Assembly (NCBI RefSeq): GCF_041261445.1
Contig: NZ_JBGCCU010000001.1
Coordinates: 62,001 to 126,000, forward strand
Origin: Catenulispora sp. EB89
GTDB lineage: Bacteria > Actinomycetota > Actinomycetes > Streptomycetales > Catenulisporaceae
Direction: 5' to 3'
DNA length: 64,000 nucleotides
Of this stretch, positions 43,665 through 52,703 are shown piece by piece. The notes beneath the pieces were generated by a model. It did no database searches. It saw only the letters and a list, made by a program, of their open reading frames with translations, and had not been told where the DNA came from. The translations under genes were made by a program, and so were the position numbers. The number at the start of each line of letters is the position of its first letter. The stretch's first letter is position 1.

Positions 43665-44231
43665 CTACAAAGCCACCACCCCGCCCCCGTCCGCCGACCG
43701 ATAGGCCGCCATGATCAGCTCCAGCACCACCGACCCCTCGACCTCGGTGTGGATCGGCCGCTCGCCACTGGTGACGCAGTGCACGAAGTGCTCGATCTCC
43801 GCGGTGAACGTGTCGACAGCCGGGAACCGGCGGTCCCGCGAGCCGCCGTCGACCGTCTCCAGACTCAGCCACTCCGCGCCGCCGCGGAGCGAGCCGTGGG
43901 AGCCGAAGACGGAGAAGCGCTCCGTGTCCGACGGCGGCTGGTAGGCCCAGCTGGTCGCGATGTTGCCGACCACGCCGTTGTCGAAGCGGACCAGGACCTG
44001 CGCGGAGTCCTCCGCGTCCAGGAAGCCCAGGCGGTGGTTCGCGAGCATCGCCGTGACCTGCGTCGGCCGGCCGTCGGCGAGGTGCACGAGCAGGTAGGAG
44101 GGGTGGTAGCCGGTGTCGATGTCGCTCACCCCGGTGATCCACACGGCTTCGGGCATCCGCGCGTAGGACTCGCCGTGCAGGCCGGCTATGCCCCCGGCCC
44201 CGATGATCCCGATCTTCAGCTGCTTCGCCAT
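43665..44231 (-). CDS. Gfo/Idh/MocA-like protein, internally shortened
   Basis: 188 aa against about 350 for the family. The Rossmann start KIGIIGAGGIAGLHGESYARM and GVSDID are present (residues 5-40), then the chain jumps directly to TGYHPSYLLVHLADGRP of the C-terminal domain and continues normally (FDNGVVGNIATSWAY; FGSHGSLRG). The EKP catalytic motif and roughly 130-150 residues are missing, without a frameshift. Last gene of the sugar ABC operon. Catalysis as a dehydrogenase is unlikely; it may be decaying or act differently. Confidence 0.8.
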   Translation of the reverse strand: MAKQLKIGIIGAGGIAGLHGESYARMPEAVWITGVSDIDTGYHPSYLLVHLADGRPTQVTAMLANHRLGFLDAEDSAQVLVRFDNGVVGNIATSWAYQPPSDTERFSVFGSHGSLRGGAEWLSLETVDGGSRDRRFPAVDTFTAEIEHFVHCVTSGERPIHTEVEGSVVLELIMAAYRSADGGGVVAL

Positions 44232-44268
44232 GATGTGTCCCTTCGCTCGTGTGAGCGACTTGTGTGAG

Positions 44269-44742
44269 CTACTCATGCGAGCGCGGGACGGCGGTGCCCG
44301 TCGCAGCGCTCTGGTTGGCCATGGTCACCAGCTCGGTGAGGTTGCGCGCCGCGCTCAGGTTGGCTTCGTCGACGGTTCCGGCGGCGGTGTGCCCGATCCA
44401 CACCTCGAACGGCGTCGGGCCGTCCTGCTCGGCGGCCGCGCCGTTCCAGTGGAGTTCGATGGTGAAGGGGCTGCGGCCGGGAGTCACGAACCCGGTCCCC
44501 GCGACGCCGATCGCGCCGTCGTCTGGCAGGTCGCCGTACTGGCCCGAGCGCAGCAAACGGTCGACGGTCAGCGTGTAGTGCTCGTGCAGCCGCGGCAGGG
44601 CGACCATCAGCGCGACCCCCGCAGCGCGCGGCGCATCGGGGTCCCACACGGCGACCAGCTCGGTGCTGGGATGATCGCGGATCATCTCGGCGTACCCCGT
44701 GGCGTGCACGTGCCAGAAACCCAGGATCGCCACCTTGAGCAT
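44269..44742 (-). CDS. Gfo/Idh/MocA-like protein, internally shortened
   Basis: 157 aa. Starts normally (KVAILGFWHVHATGYAEMI; VAVWDPDAPRAAG), then passes at about residue 41 to VALMVALPRLHEHYTLTVDRLLRSGQYGDL-like sequence, which in relatives follows the EKP motif, and again skips to GFVTPGRSPFTIELHWNG of the C-terminal domain. At least two in-frame losses are inferred. 48 bp downstream of the second permease gene and 37 bp upstream of the other shortened dehydrogenase. Confidence 0.78.
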   Translation of the reverse strand: MLKVAILGFWHVHATGYAEMIRDHPSTELVAVWDPDAPRAAGVALMVALPRLHEHYTLTVDRLLRSGQYGDLPDDGAIGVAGTGFVTPGRSPFTIELHWNGAAAEQDGPTPFEVWIGHTAAGTVDEANLSAARNLTELVTMANQSAATGTAVPRSHE

Positions 44743-44790
44743 CGCGGATTCCACCTCTCAGGACTGGATCGGACTCGGGAAGGAAGGCGG

Positions 44791-45783
44791 CTACTTGAGT
44801 GCGCCCTGCGTCATGGCCTGGACGATCCGTCGCCCGGCCCACAGGTAGAGCAGGATCATGGGCATCACCAGGATCACGATCCCGGCGAACAGCCCGCCCC
44901 AGTTCGACGTGTACTGCATCGACTCGTACAGCCCCAGCAGGGTCGCCGGCAGCGTCCGCTGCTCCGGATCGCCGACCACGACGAGCACGAACAACGTCTC
45001 GTTCCACAACGCCACGGTGTTCAGCACGAGCGCCGTCACCAGCCCGTGCCGGGCCAGCGGAACCATGATCTGCACGAAGGTCCGGGTGGGCCCGGCGCCG
45101 TCGACGGCGGCCGCCTCCTCGATCTCGGTGGGGAGGGACCGGAAGTACATGGTGAGCAGGTAGACCGTGAACGGCAGGGACAGGACGACGTAGATCAGCA
45201 CCAGCGAGATCCGGTCGTCCCACCATCCCGTCACCCACTCGGTCATGAAGGTCGACAGGTCGTCGGACATCAAGAAGAACGGCACCACCAGCGCCTGCGC
45301 GGGAATCCCCATGCCGACGGCGAAGTACGTGACGATCCGCGAGGCGCTGCGCCGATCCGACCGGGCCAGCACGTAGGAAGCCGGGGTGGCGAGGACCATC
45401 GTGAGCAGCGCGGCGGCGGCCACCACGACGACCGAGCTGAAGGCCGCCCGCCCGAACCCGGATACGGACCAGGCGACGCTGTAGTTCCGCCACTGCGGTG
45501 ACTTCGGAAGGCCGAACGGGTCCGCGAAGATCTCCCGGGTGGTCTTGAGCGAGGCGGCCACGACCCACAGGGTCAGGACCACCAGCATCCCGACCCACAG
45601 CCACAGCCCGGCACGGACCGCCCCGCCCAGCAGCGTGTCCAGCCGGTCGACAGGCCGACGGCCCCGGGCCGGACGCGTCCCGGCCGACACCGTGGCGACG
45701 CCAGAGGAAGCACCCGAGGAGGCACCCGGGTCGGCGCCTGTGGAGGCGCCAGAGGAGTCGAGCTTGTCAGCAGCCGGACTCAC
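44791..45783 (-). CDS. Carbohydrate ABC transporter permease (MalG type)
   Basis: 330 aa. A 50-residue Ser/Gly/Arg-rich cytoplasmic extension, then six helices and the EAA loop (EEAAAVDGAGPTRTFVQIMVPL, near residue 225) that contacts the ATPase. GTG 45783 overlaps the upstream permease stop by 4 bp (GTGA). No ATPase gene is in the cluster, so a shared MsiK-type ATPase is expected, as usual in actinomycetes. Confidence 0.92.
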   Translation of the reverse strand: MSPAADKLDSSGASTGADPGASSGASSGVATVSAGTRPARGRRPVDRLDTLLGGAVRAGLWLWVGMLVVLTLWVVAASLKTTREIFADPFGLPKSPQWRNYSVAWSVSGFGRAAFSSVVVVAAAALLTMVLATPASYVLARSDRRSASRIVTYFAVGMGIPAQALVVPFFLMSDDLSTFMTEWVTGWWDDRISLVLIYVVLSLPFTVYLLTMYFRSLPTEIEEAAAVDGAGPTRTFVQIMVPLARHGLVTALVLNTVALWNETLFVLVVVGDPEQRTLPATLLGLYESMQYTSNWGGLFAGIVILVMPMILLYLWAGRRIVQAMTQGALK

Positions 45784-46688
45784 AGCTCCACCACCTCCGA
45801 CCGCAGCAACCGCCGCAGCGCCACCACGAACACGGCGGTCAGCAGGAACATCACCACGCCGATCGCGGCCGCCGACCCGAGCTGCGGCGTCCCGGAGATC
45901 CCGCCGGTGACCGCCAGATACTGCTCGACGGCCGCGCTGCGGGCCTGGACCGACGGCGTCCCGGCGGTGCCGGTGAAGGCGATCACGATCTCGAACGTCT
46001 TCACCGAGCCGATCACCCACAGCACGGCGCCGGTGGCGAAGGCGTCACGGCTGAGCGGGAACGTGATGTACCGGAACTGCTCGACGCGGTTCGCCCCGGC
46101 CAGCCGCGCCGACTCGTAGAGCTCCTCCGGGATCGCGTCGACCCGGGACATCATGATCGCCACGTAGAACCCGGTCGCGGTCCACACCACCGCGGCGATG
46201 ACGCACTTGAAGATGAGATCCGGTCCCAGCCACCCCCGGGTCAGCGTGTGGAGTCCGGCGTCCGACAGCAGCCGGTTGAGCGCGCCGTCGGGATTGAGCA
46301 GGAAGCCGACCGCCGTGCCGATCGCGATCGGCGACAGGATGCTCGGCACGAACAGCACCGACCGGACGAAGGCCCGCCCCCGCATCTCGCGCGCCACGAT
46401 CATGGTGAGGAAGGTCAGCGCGAAGACGAACACGCCGCCGAGCACGACCAGGATCAGGGTGTTGCGGAACGCGGTGCGGAACACCGGGTTGGTCAGCATC
46501 GCGCGGTAGTTGGCCAGGCCGGCGAAGCGGGCCGGCGTCCCCAGACCCTCCCACCTGGTGAAGCTGTACCAGAGGGTCACGGCCGACGGCGCGATGAACA
46601 GGACGGTGTAGATCAACAGAGCGGGAAGCAGGTAGGGAACATAGATCCGGTCTCGTTCCCCGCGGACTCCGCCGACGGTGCGCGTCAT
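45780..46688 (-). CDS. Carbohydrate ABC transporter permease (MalF type)
   Basis: 302 aa, six predicted helices beginning LLPALLIYTVLFIAPSAV, with the EAA-type loop YESARLAGANRVEQFRYITFP near residue 205. Starts 9 bp after the solute-binding protein gene and overlaps the next permease by 4 bp. Forms the membrane channel with the MalG-type partner; sugar substrate unknown. Confidence 0.93.
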   Translation of the reverse strand: MTRTVGGVRGERDRIYVPYLLPALLIYTVLFIAPSAVTLWYSFTRWEGLGTPARFAGLANYRAMLTNPVFRTAFRNTLILVVLGGVFVFALTFLTMIVAREMRGRAFVRSVLFVPSILSPIAIGTAVGFLLNPDGALNRLLSDAGLHTLTRGWLGPDLIFKCVIAAVVWTATGFYVAIMMSRVDAIPEELYESARLAGANRVEQFRYITFPLSRDAFATGAVLWVIGSVKTFEIVIAFTGTAGTPSVQARSAAVEQYLAVTGGISGTPQLGSAAAIGVVMFLLTAVFVVALRRLLRSEVVEL

Positions 46689-46697
46689 GGGCCGGCT

Positions 46698-47993
46698 TCA
46701 GTGATAGGAGGCGGTCTGCGACTTGCCCATGCTGACGAACTGCTGGGCGCTGATCTTGCCCGAGAAAAGCTGGTCGTCCAGCGGCAGGAAGACGTCGTTC
46801 CACCACCCGGAGTACAGGCTCGACGCCCCGTCGTCGGTCGGCTGGGAGGCAGTGGCGCCGACGATGGCCTTCTGCGCGGCGAGCAGCATTGCCGGCGCCG
46901 GCACGTCGGACCGCGAGGGGATGTTCAGCGCTTTGGTGGAGATCTGGCTCATGTACTTCTTCTGCGCCATGAAGGCCAGGAAGGACTCGGCGGTGCTCAG
47001 ATTCGGCGACTTCGGGTTGAGGCTCCAGCCGAGCGTGCCGACCTCCACGGAGTCCTTCCCGCCGGGCACCGACGGGAACAGGAACATCCGGGCCTGGAAC
47101 CCAGAGGTCTGATACTTCGACGTCTCGCTGTTCAGCCAGGTGCCGTTGATGTTCATGTCCTCGGTACGCGAGGCCCACTGGTTCTGCGCGGCCGGGTACT
47201 TCGTCGCCATGTAGTCGGACTCGAACAGGCCGGCCTTCACCAGCCGCTCGACGTCCCGGGCGGCGGCGAGCACCGCCGGGTCGTCCCAGCCGGCCGGGCT
47301 CCTGCCCAGCGCGGCCATGGTGCCCGGGCCGCCGTGCCGCATCAGGAGCCAGTAGATCCAGTACGCGTTGTAGCCGTTGACCGTGCCGTCCTGCGCGATC
47401 GGCGCGTGTCCGGCGGTCTTCAGCTTCTCAGCCGTGGTCAGCAGATCATCGAAGGTCGCGGGCGGTTTGGCGGCCCATTCCGGGTGGGTGGCGGCGTCGA
47501 ACCAGATCCCGCTGGAGATGACCGTGTAAGGGATCAGCGCCAGGCCGGTGGCGTCCGAGGAGGCCTTCAGGGCCTGGGACGGCAAGACGTCCCCGACCTT
47601 GTCGCCCTCGTTCGGGACCGGCAGGGCCAGCACCCCGGACAGATCGGCGACCAGGTGGTGGGAACGGAAGTCGCCGATGTGGTCGGAGGCGTCGTCGTAG
47701 ACGTCCGGTGCCTTGCCGACCGCGCCGGCGTTCTTCACCTGGTTCGGGTAGTCCCGCCCCAGCCACTTCACGTCGACGGTGACACCCGTGGCCTTCTCGT
47801 AGTCGGCGACGGCCTGGGAGAAGATCTGCGCCTGGGGTTCGGTGGACAGCCACGAGGACCAGTAGGCAATGGTGGGATGGGCGGCCTTCTTGGTGCCGGT
47901 CTCCTTCGTCCCGCACGCGCTGACGCCGAGCGCCGCGACCGTCGCGATGGCGACGCCGATCAGGGGTATACGTGGGCGGATCCGTCCGTGCAC
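46698..47993 (-). CDS. Extracellular sugar-binding lipoprotein of ABC transporter
   Basis: 431 aa, family 1 solute-binding protein. Lipoprotein signal (IPLIGVAIATVAALGVSAC, Cys near 27), then IAYWSSWLSTEPQ and DYEKATGVTVDVKW typical of sugar-binding proteins. GTG 47993 with GAGG nine bases upstream. First gene of the operon SBP, two permeases, two dehydrogenase-like proteins. An AT-rich palindrome in front of it probably binds the divergent ROK regulator. Confidence 0.93.
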   Translation of the reverse strand: MHGRIRPRIPLIGVAIATVAALGVSACGTKETGTKKAAHPTIAYWSSWLSTEPQAQIFSQAVADYEKATGVTVDVKWLGRDYPNQVKNAGAVGKAPDVYDDASDHIGDFRSHHLVADLSGVLALPVPNEGDKVGDVLPSQALKASSDATGLALIPYTVISSGIWFDAATHPEWAAKPPATFDDLLTTAEKLKTAGHAPIAQDGTVNGYNAYWIYWLLMRHGGPGTMAALGRSPAGWDDPAVLAAARDVERLVKAGLFESDYMATKYPAAQNQWASRTEDMNINGTWLNSETSKYQTSGFQARMFLFPSVPGGKDSVEVGTLGWSLNPKSPNLSTAESFLAFMAQKKYMSQISTKALNIPSRSDVPAPAMLLAAQKAIVGATASQPTDDGASSLYSGWWNDVFLPLDDQLFSGKISAQQFVSMGKSQTASYH

Positions 47994-48033
47994 TATTGCT
48001 CACCTCGTCGAGGTTGCTGGGGCTCGCTGTACG

Positions 48034-48070
48034 GACTTTAAATAACTAACTTTAAGTTAATATTCTGCTG
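48034..48070. promoter_or_regulatory. AT-rich palindromic operator of the sugar operon
   Basis: TAACTT-T-AAGTTA (48047-48059) is a perfect palindrome, with ACTTTAA also at 48035-48041 in direct orientation 15 bp before the copy at 48049. The whole island 48036-48070 is strikingly AT-rich. It lies between the SBP gene and the ROK regulator. Confidence 0.65.
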
Positions 48071-48128
48071 ATAAACCGTCAAGAGCACGACGAGGCAACT
48101 CTTCCCCCGATTCCGAAGGAGTCCGCCC

Positions 48129-49358
48129 GTGTCCACGAACGGCGGCGACCGATCACTGCTGCGGCGGATCAACCTGCTGGCGACACTGCGCAGCGCGCGC
48201 GACGCGCCGAAGACCATCGCCGGGTTCGCCGCCGCCACCGGGCTCTCCCGGACCGCCGCCGAGGCGGTGGTGCTGGACCTGGTGGACCTCGGCTGGCTGG
48301 CCGAGGACGGGCAGAGCGGGCACCCGGGCGCGGGGCGGCCGGCGCGGCACTACCGGTTGCGGGCCGAGGCCGGCGTCCTGCTCGGCGTCGACCTCGGGCC
48401 GCACAACATCGTGGTGACCGTCGCGGATCTGCGGGGCGAGCCGCTGGGTTCGGCGCATGAGGCCGTGTCCGAGGCGGCTGTGCCCGGCTCACGCCTCGAC
48501 GCGGTGCAGGCCGTGATATCTCAGGCCCTTGAGAGAGCGGACCAGTCGTTGGCGGACGTGTGGGTCGCGACGGTCGGCGTGCCCGGCGTCGTGCGTCAAG
48601 GACGCGTCGAGGAGACGGCGGGCTCGGCGGGCGGTTCGGAAGAAGACCTGGCGACGAGTCTCAGGGCCCTGCTGGGCTGCCCCATCCTGATCGAGAACGA
48701 CTGCAATCTGGCCGCCGTCGCAGAGCACTGGCGCGGTGTCGCACAGGATGTGGACAACTTGGTGTTCGTGCACTCCGGGAACCGGACGAGCGCCGGGCTC
48801 GTACTGGCCGGCCGGCTGTACCGCGGGCACTCCGGCGGCGCCGGCGGGATCGGGGCCCTGGCGCAGGTCGGGTGGAAGGACGCGCCGGCCCGGCTGGAAG
48901 CACTGCTGGCCGAGGGCCGGGCCGGGTCCCGCAAGGAGGTGTTCGCGCTCGCGAGCCGGGGCGACGAGGAGGCACTGGCCGCGGTCGACGCGTTCAGCCA
49001 GGGCCTGGCCTTCGGGATCGCGGCGCTGGCGCTGGCGGTCGATCCGCAGCTGGTGGTGATCGGGGGCGGCAACGTCCTCGCCGGAGACACACTGCTGATC
49101 CCGTTGCAGCGGTATGTCGACGAGTTCACGTACTCGCGCGGCCCGACGCTCGGCGTCTCCTCCCTCGGCAACCAGTCGGTCAGCCTCGGGGGCGTGCGGC
49201 TGGCGCTGGACGCCGTCGACGAGGTCCTGGAGGCGGCGGTGACCGCCGCGGCCGGGTTCCCGCCGCCGACGGTGGCGGCGTTCGCCGCCATCGACGTGCG
49301 GGACGGCCGTGCGCGGGACAGCAGTGTTCGGGGCGGCCGGGTTCGAGACGGCCGTTGA
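48129..49358 (+). CDS. ROK family transcriptional regulator
   Basis: 409 aa. N-terminal winged helix (RINLLATLRSA; IAGFAAATGLSRTAAEAVVLDLVDLGWL), then the ROK/sugar-kinase fold (LGVDLGPHNIVVTVADL; ENDCNLAAVAEHW; SGGAGGIGALAQVG; VVIGGGNVLAG). The zinc motif CxCGxxGCxE normally following the GAGGIG segment is absent. GTG 48129 with AAGGAG upstream. Divergent from the sugar ABC operon, which it probably represses until a sugar binds. Confidence 0.92.
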   Translation: MSTNGGDRSLLRRINLLATLRSARDAPKTIAGFAAATGLSRTAAEAVVLDLVDLGWLAEDGQSGHPGAGRPARHYRLRAEAGVLLGVDLGPHNIVVTVADLRGEPLGSAHEAVSEAAVPGSRLDAVQAVISQALERADQSLADVWVATVGVPGVVRQGRVEETAGSAGGSEEDLATSLRALLGCPILIENDCNLAAVAEHWRGVAQDVDNLVFVHSGNRTSAGLVLAGRLYRGHSGGAGGIGALAQVGWKDAPARLEALLAEGRAGSRKEVFALASRGDEEALAAVDAFSQGLAFGIAALALAVDPQLVVIGGGNVLAGDTLLIPLQRYVDEFTYSRGPTLGVSSLGNQSVSLGGVRLALDAVDEVLEAAVTAAAGFPPPTVAAFAAIDVRDGRARDSSVRGGRVRDGR

Positions 49359-49365
49359 GGTTCGC

Positions 49366-51069
49366 CTACCTTCGCGCCCGCGCCGAGATCCGCTCGTCGC
49401 GGTAGGACTTGGCGTACTTGCGGATGGTCAGCTCCTTGACTCCGAGGGAGTCGGCGAGTGCGCGGACGGCGTGGTTGCGGGTCGGGCCGTGCTCGCTGAG
49501 CAGCGGGTGGTCGTGGTTCGCGCCCTGGTCGGTCAGGTGGTCGGCGGCGTCGTAGAAGGCCTGCTTGGCGCTCGTGCGGGCGGCGCCGTTCGCGGTGCTG
49601 ATGGGAGGTGCGGAGGGTGCGGAGGGTTCAACCCGCTCAGCCAGCTCATCCGATTCGGCCTGCTCGACCGGCACAGCCGAGACGACCGGCTCGACCTGCA
49701 CAGGCATCACGACCGGCTCGACCGGCACGGGCAGTTCCTGCGTCACGACCGCGACCGGGGCCGGTCGCTGGGCCGGGATCGCGGCCGCGGTCCGGGACCG
49801 CAGTTCATTGAGATCCCGTTCCAGGTCGGCTATTCGGCGCTTGGCCACGATCTTCTCGTTGTTCCACAGCTGCTCGGCGCTTGTCCGCTCGCGCCGCTCG
49901 ATCTCCATGTCGGCTGCCAGCTCGCGGCGGGACCGTTCGGACTTCTCGAGTTCGATGTCGGTCTCGACCGTCCGCGCCCGGACCGTCTCCAGCTCGTCGC
50001 GCAGCTTCGTCACCTGCTTGGTGAGGTCGGCCCGCTCCTTCTCGGCCGCTGAGGTCGCAGCCGCCTGGTCCGCCTTCAGCGTCCGGGAGAGCTCTTCGAA
50101 CTTCGCGGCCGCCTCCTCCGCCGCCGCCTTCGACGCCTCCCGTTCCCGGTCCAGCAGTTCGGCGAGCCGGCCGACCTCGGCCGCGTGCTCGTCCGCCTGG
50201 TCCTGGGCCTGCCGGAGCTCGGTCTGCGCCTCGTCGATGCCGAGCCGGGCCTGGGCGTCGGCGACCGCCTGGGCGCCGAGGGCGCTCATCAGGGCGCTGG
50301 GATCGGCGTGCAGACGGGCGTGGCGCTGGAGTTTGGCCTTCGCCTTCGCCTCGCGGGCCGCGATCCGCTGGATCGCGCCGTCCCGGGCGTTGTGTTCCTT
50401 GAGGATCCTCAGCTTGTCCGAGACCCGGAGGTAGCGCTCGAAGTGCCGGTTGGCGTCCAGGTCGGACAGCGTCGAGCCGTCCGCCGAGGCCAGTCCCAGC
50501 CGGATGCCGAGCTCGCGCGGGGTGAAGCGCCACCGGACCTTCTCCAGCGGCCTGCCTTCTTCCTCGGCCTTCCGCTTGCGGGCCTTGAGCCACAGGTCCA
50601 GCAGGTCCAGCGTCCACAGCACGGCGATGACCGCCGCGACCAGGAGCCGGAACAGGCCTTCGCGGAATCCCGAGGAGTCGCTGGCGGACATGCCGCCGGA
50701 GGAGATCGCGAGGATCCACAGCATCACGGCGTAGATGAGCCAGTTGCCGGCTTCCTCGGCCTTCTCCAGCGCCTTGAGGCCGAACGCCAGGATCAGGATC
50801 TCCAGGAACGGGAACATGACGATCTTGTAGGCCAGCGACATGTGCATGACGTCGCCGAAGAAGTGCCACATGCCGGAGGCCTGGACCATGGTCGCCATCA
50901 GGGTGCCGAGGGCGACCAGCCCGCGGACCTTGACCGACCGGTCCTTGCCGTGGAGCTTCCAGACCAGCAGCCCCACCAGGCCGAGCACGAGGGCGGCCGC
51001 CACACCGCCCAGGACCATCGACGGCACCGGATGTTTGTCCGCCCAGGACTGCACGTGCTTCCAACTCAT
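49366..51069 (-). CDS. Membrane protein with long coiled coil and C-terminal HTH-like segment
   Basis: 567 aa. Five hydrophobic helices in residues 17-160, then a predicted coiled coil of about 230 residues (K/E/A/R-rich, for example EVGRLAELLDREREASKAA), a Pro/Val linker and a C-terminal basic segment LADSLGVKELTIRKYAKSYRDE that reads like a helix-turn-helix or DNA-recognition motif. It could tether DNA or a large complex to the membrane, similar in style to actinomycete conjugation/DUF2637 membrane proteins, but I cannot assign a family. ATG 51069 with GGGGGG upstream. Confidence 0.75.
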   Translation of the reverse strand: MSWKHVQSWADKHPVPSMVLGGVAAALVLGLVGLLVWKLHGKDRSVKVRGLVALGTLMATMVQASGMWHFFGDVMHMSLAYKIVMFPFLEILILAFGLKALEKAEEAGNWLIYAVMLWILAISSGGMSASDSSGFREGLFRLLVAAVIAVLWTLDLLDLWLKARKRKAEEEGRPLEKVRWRFTPRELGIRLGLASADGSTLSDLDANRHFERYLRVSDKLRILKEHNARDGAIQRIAAREAKAKAKLQRHARLHADPSALMSALGAQAVADAQARLGIDEAQTELRQAQDQADEHAAEVGRLAELLDREREASKAAAEEAAAKFEELSRTLKADQAAATSAAEKERADLTKQVTKLRDELETVRARTVETDIELEKSERSRRELAADMEIERRERTSAEQLWNNEKIVAKRRIADLERDLNELRSRTAAAIPAQRPAPVAVVTQELPVPVEPVVMPVQVEPVVSAVPVEQAESDELAERVEPSAPSAPPISTANGAARTSAKQAFYDAADHLTDQGANHDHPLLSEHGPTRNHAVRALADSLGVKELTIRKYAKSYRDERISARARR

Positions 51070-51488
51070 GCCGCCCCCCTGGTCCCGGATTCCGTTTTTC
51101 ACGCGGCAAGCGTAGGGGGCGTCCCCCATCCGCGGTAGCCGGGACCGGAATCAAGAGACGAACAGAGCCCGTATTCACCTCGCCGTGCGGCCCACCTATC
51201 CAACTCAGCCAGCACGGTTCCCAATATACGAAGAAACCCCGCATCTGCGGCACCTGCGTAAATTGCAGGTTTCCGTCTCCCGTTTCCGGCCGCGAACGAG
51301 AAGTCCGTGCAGCACAGAAGCATCCGCGTTTATCAGGGCTCGTAGTCGACGACTGAACACCCTTATGTCAGCATTCGGATACCTTGGAATGGATCATGTC
51401 CGGATGTCTGTGACGGCTCCGTACGCGGAGATACGCTCCCTTCGCAGTGAGTGAGAAACGCCAGCTCAGGGAAGGAGAGAGCGAGCGA
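51070..51488. other. 419-bp intergenic region upstream of the lipase/PLD operon
   Basis: No convincing gene. GC is visibly lower than the flanks. A small dyad, ACCTGC-GTAAATT-GCAGGT, lies at 51252-51270 and could be an operator. Promoter elements for both divergent genes must lie here; none is clear enough to name. Confidence 0.5.
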
Positions 51489-52685
51489 ATGACCGTGTTC
51501 ACCGTGTCCTTCTGCGGGACGGCCTGCACCCGTGACGAGGGTGAGGCCTCCCGCAGCGACAGCGACATGCGGATCTACAGCCCGACGACGGGCTACATCC
51601 CAGTCCGCATCCACAAGGAGATCTCCGGCGATCTGCACGCCACCCGGCCCAGCGTGACCGTGCGCGGGGTGGGGCAGAACGACTGGAGCCAGCCCGGGAA
51701 CACCAGCGAGCCGCTGGTGTTGAGCGGTCCGCTCAAGGTTCCCGGCGATCTGCTCACCGAAGCGCAGAAGTACTCCGGCGGTGACCGGCGCTCCACCACC
51801 TCGCAGCTCACCGGCTGGGAGGCGGCCGCCCTCGCGCTGCACGGCGCGAACCTCGCGGCCGGCAGCGGCGCGGAGGCGTACAACTTCATCGGGCACAGCC
51901 GCGGGGCCGTGGAGGCCATCATGGCCGCCTGGTTCATCCAGGCGTACGGCCCGCCGGCGGTGAAGAACATCCCGATCCGCATCCTCGCCATCGACCCGGT
52001 TCCGGGGCCGGGCCAGTGGTACGGGATCCTCACCCAGCTCCCGCCGAACGTGATCTCCTACGTCGGCGTCACCGCGTGGGACCACCTGGACACCGGCTTC
52101 AACGGCCTGGTGCCCCGGCCCAACGCGAAGATGGCCGGGAGCACCCAGGCCCTGTCGCTGGGCGGCGGCTGGATGAGTCTGGCGGACAACTACCAGCTCA
52201 CTGATCCGCTGGCCGCGCCCAAGAGCGGCGCGACCCAGCCCAGCGACTACACGCTGTTCGCGTGCCGCGGCCGGCACGGGACGGTCGCGGGCAACGCGAC
52301 CGCCGACGGGCAGTACGACCCGGCCACCGTCAGCGCGAGTGTCGCGCGGGTCGGGCAGCTGGTCTACAAGCTGGCCCGCGGCTACCTCACGCAGTGGGGG
52401 ACGGTCTTCGCCGCCAAGTCCGCGGTCGGCCAGAGCGCGCTCCAGCTGCGGCAGGAGATCCACCTCGACCACGCGCAGCTCGACAACATGGCCGGCGGGC
52501 CGTTACGGGACAGCGTGAAACCGCTGCGGCCGTACGTGCGCCGGGTGTCCTCCATCTCCGGAAGCATCCCGTGGAACACGTACTACCTCGAAGACGTCGT
52601 CGGCGATCCGCCGTACCGCCAGCCGTATCCGGTGACAGCGGCCGCCAGCAAAGACGGCGGCTGGGTCCGGTGGAACTTTCTGTAG
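51489..52685 (+). CDS. Alpha/beta hydrolase with GHSRGA nucleophile, Tle1-like putative phospholipase
   Basis: 398 aa. The nucleophile elbow GHSRGA gives Ser137, followed by AIMAAWFIQAYG. LAIDPVPGPGQWYG puts a likely acid, Asp169, near the next strand, a pattern shared with DUF2235/Tle1 phospholipases of type VI secretion effectors and related Dot/Icm effectors. N-terminus VFTVSFCGTACTRDEGE resembles the FxGT start of those enzymes. No signal peptide. ATG 51489 follows AAGGAG at about ten bases. Pairs in an operon (18-bp gap) with a phospholipase D, so lipid hydrolysis is the shared theme. Confidence 0.75.
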   Translation: MTVFTVSFCGTACTRDEGEASRSDSDMRIYSPTTGYIPVRIHKEISGDLHATRPSVTVRGVGQNDWSQPGNTSEPLVLSGPLKVPGDLLTEAQKYSGGDRRSTTSQLTGWEAAALALHGANLAAGSGAEAYNFIGHSRGAVEAIMAAWFIQAYGPPAVKNIPIRILAIDPVPGPGQWYGILTQLPPNVISYVGVTAWDHLDTGFNGLVPRPNAKMAGSTQALSLGGGWMSLADNYQLTDPLAAPKSGATQPSDYTLFACRGRHGTVAGNATADGQYDPATVSASVARVGQLVYKLARGYLTQWGTVFAAKSAVGQSALQLRQEIHLDHAQLDNMAGGPLRDSVKPLRPYVRRVSSISGSIPWNTYYLEDVVGDPPYRQPYPVTAAASKDGGWVRWNFL

Positions 52686-52703
52686 ACGAGAGCGAGGGAA
52701 GTC

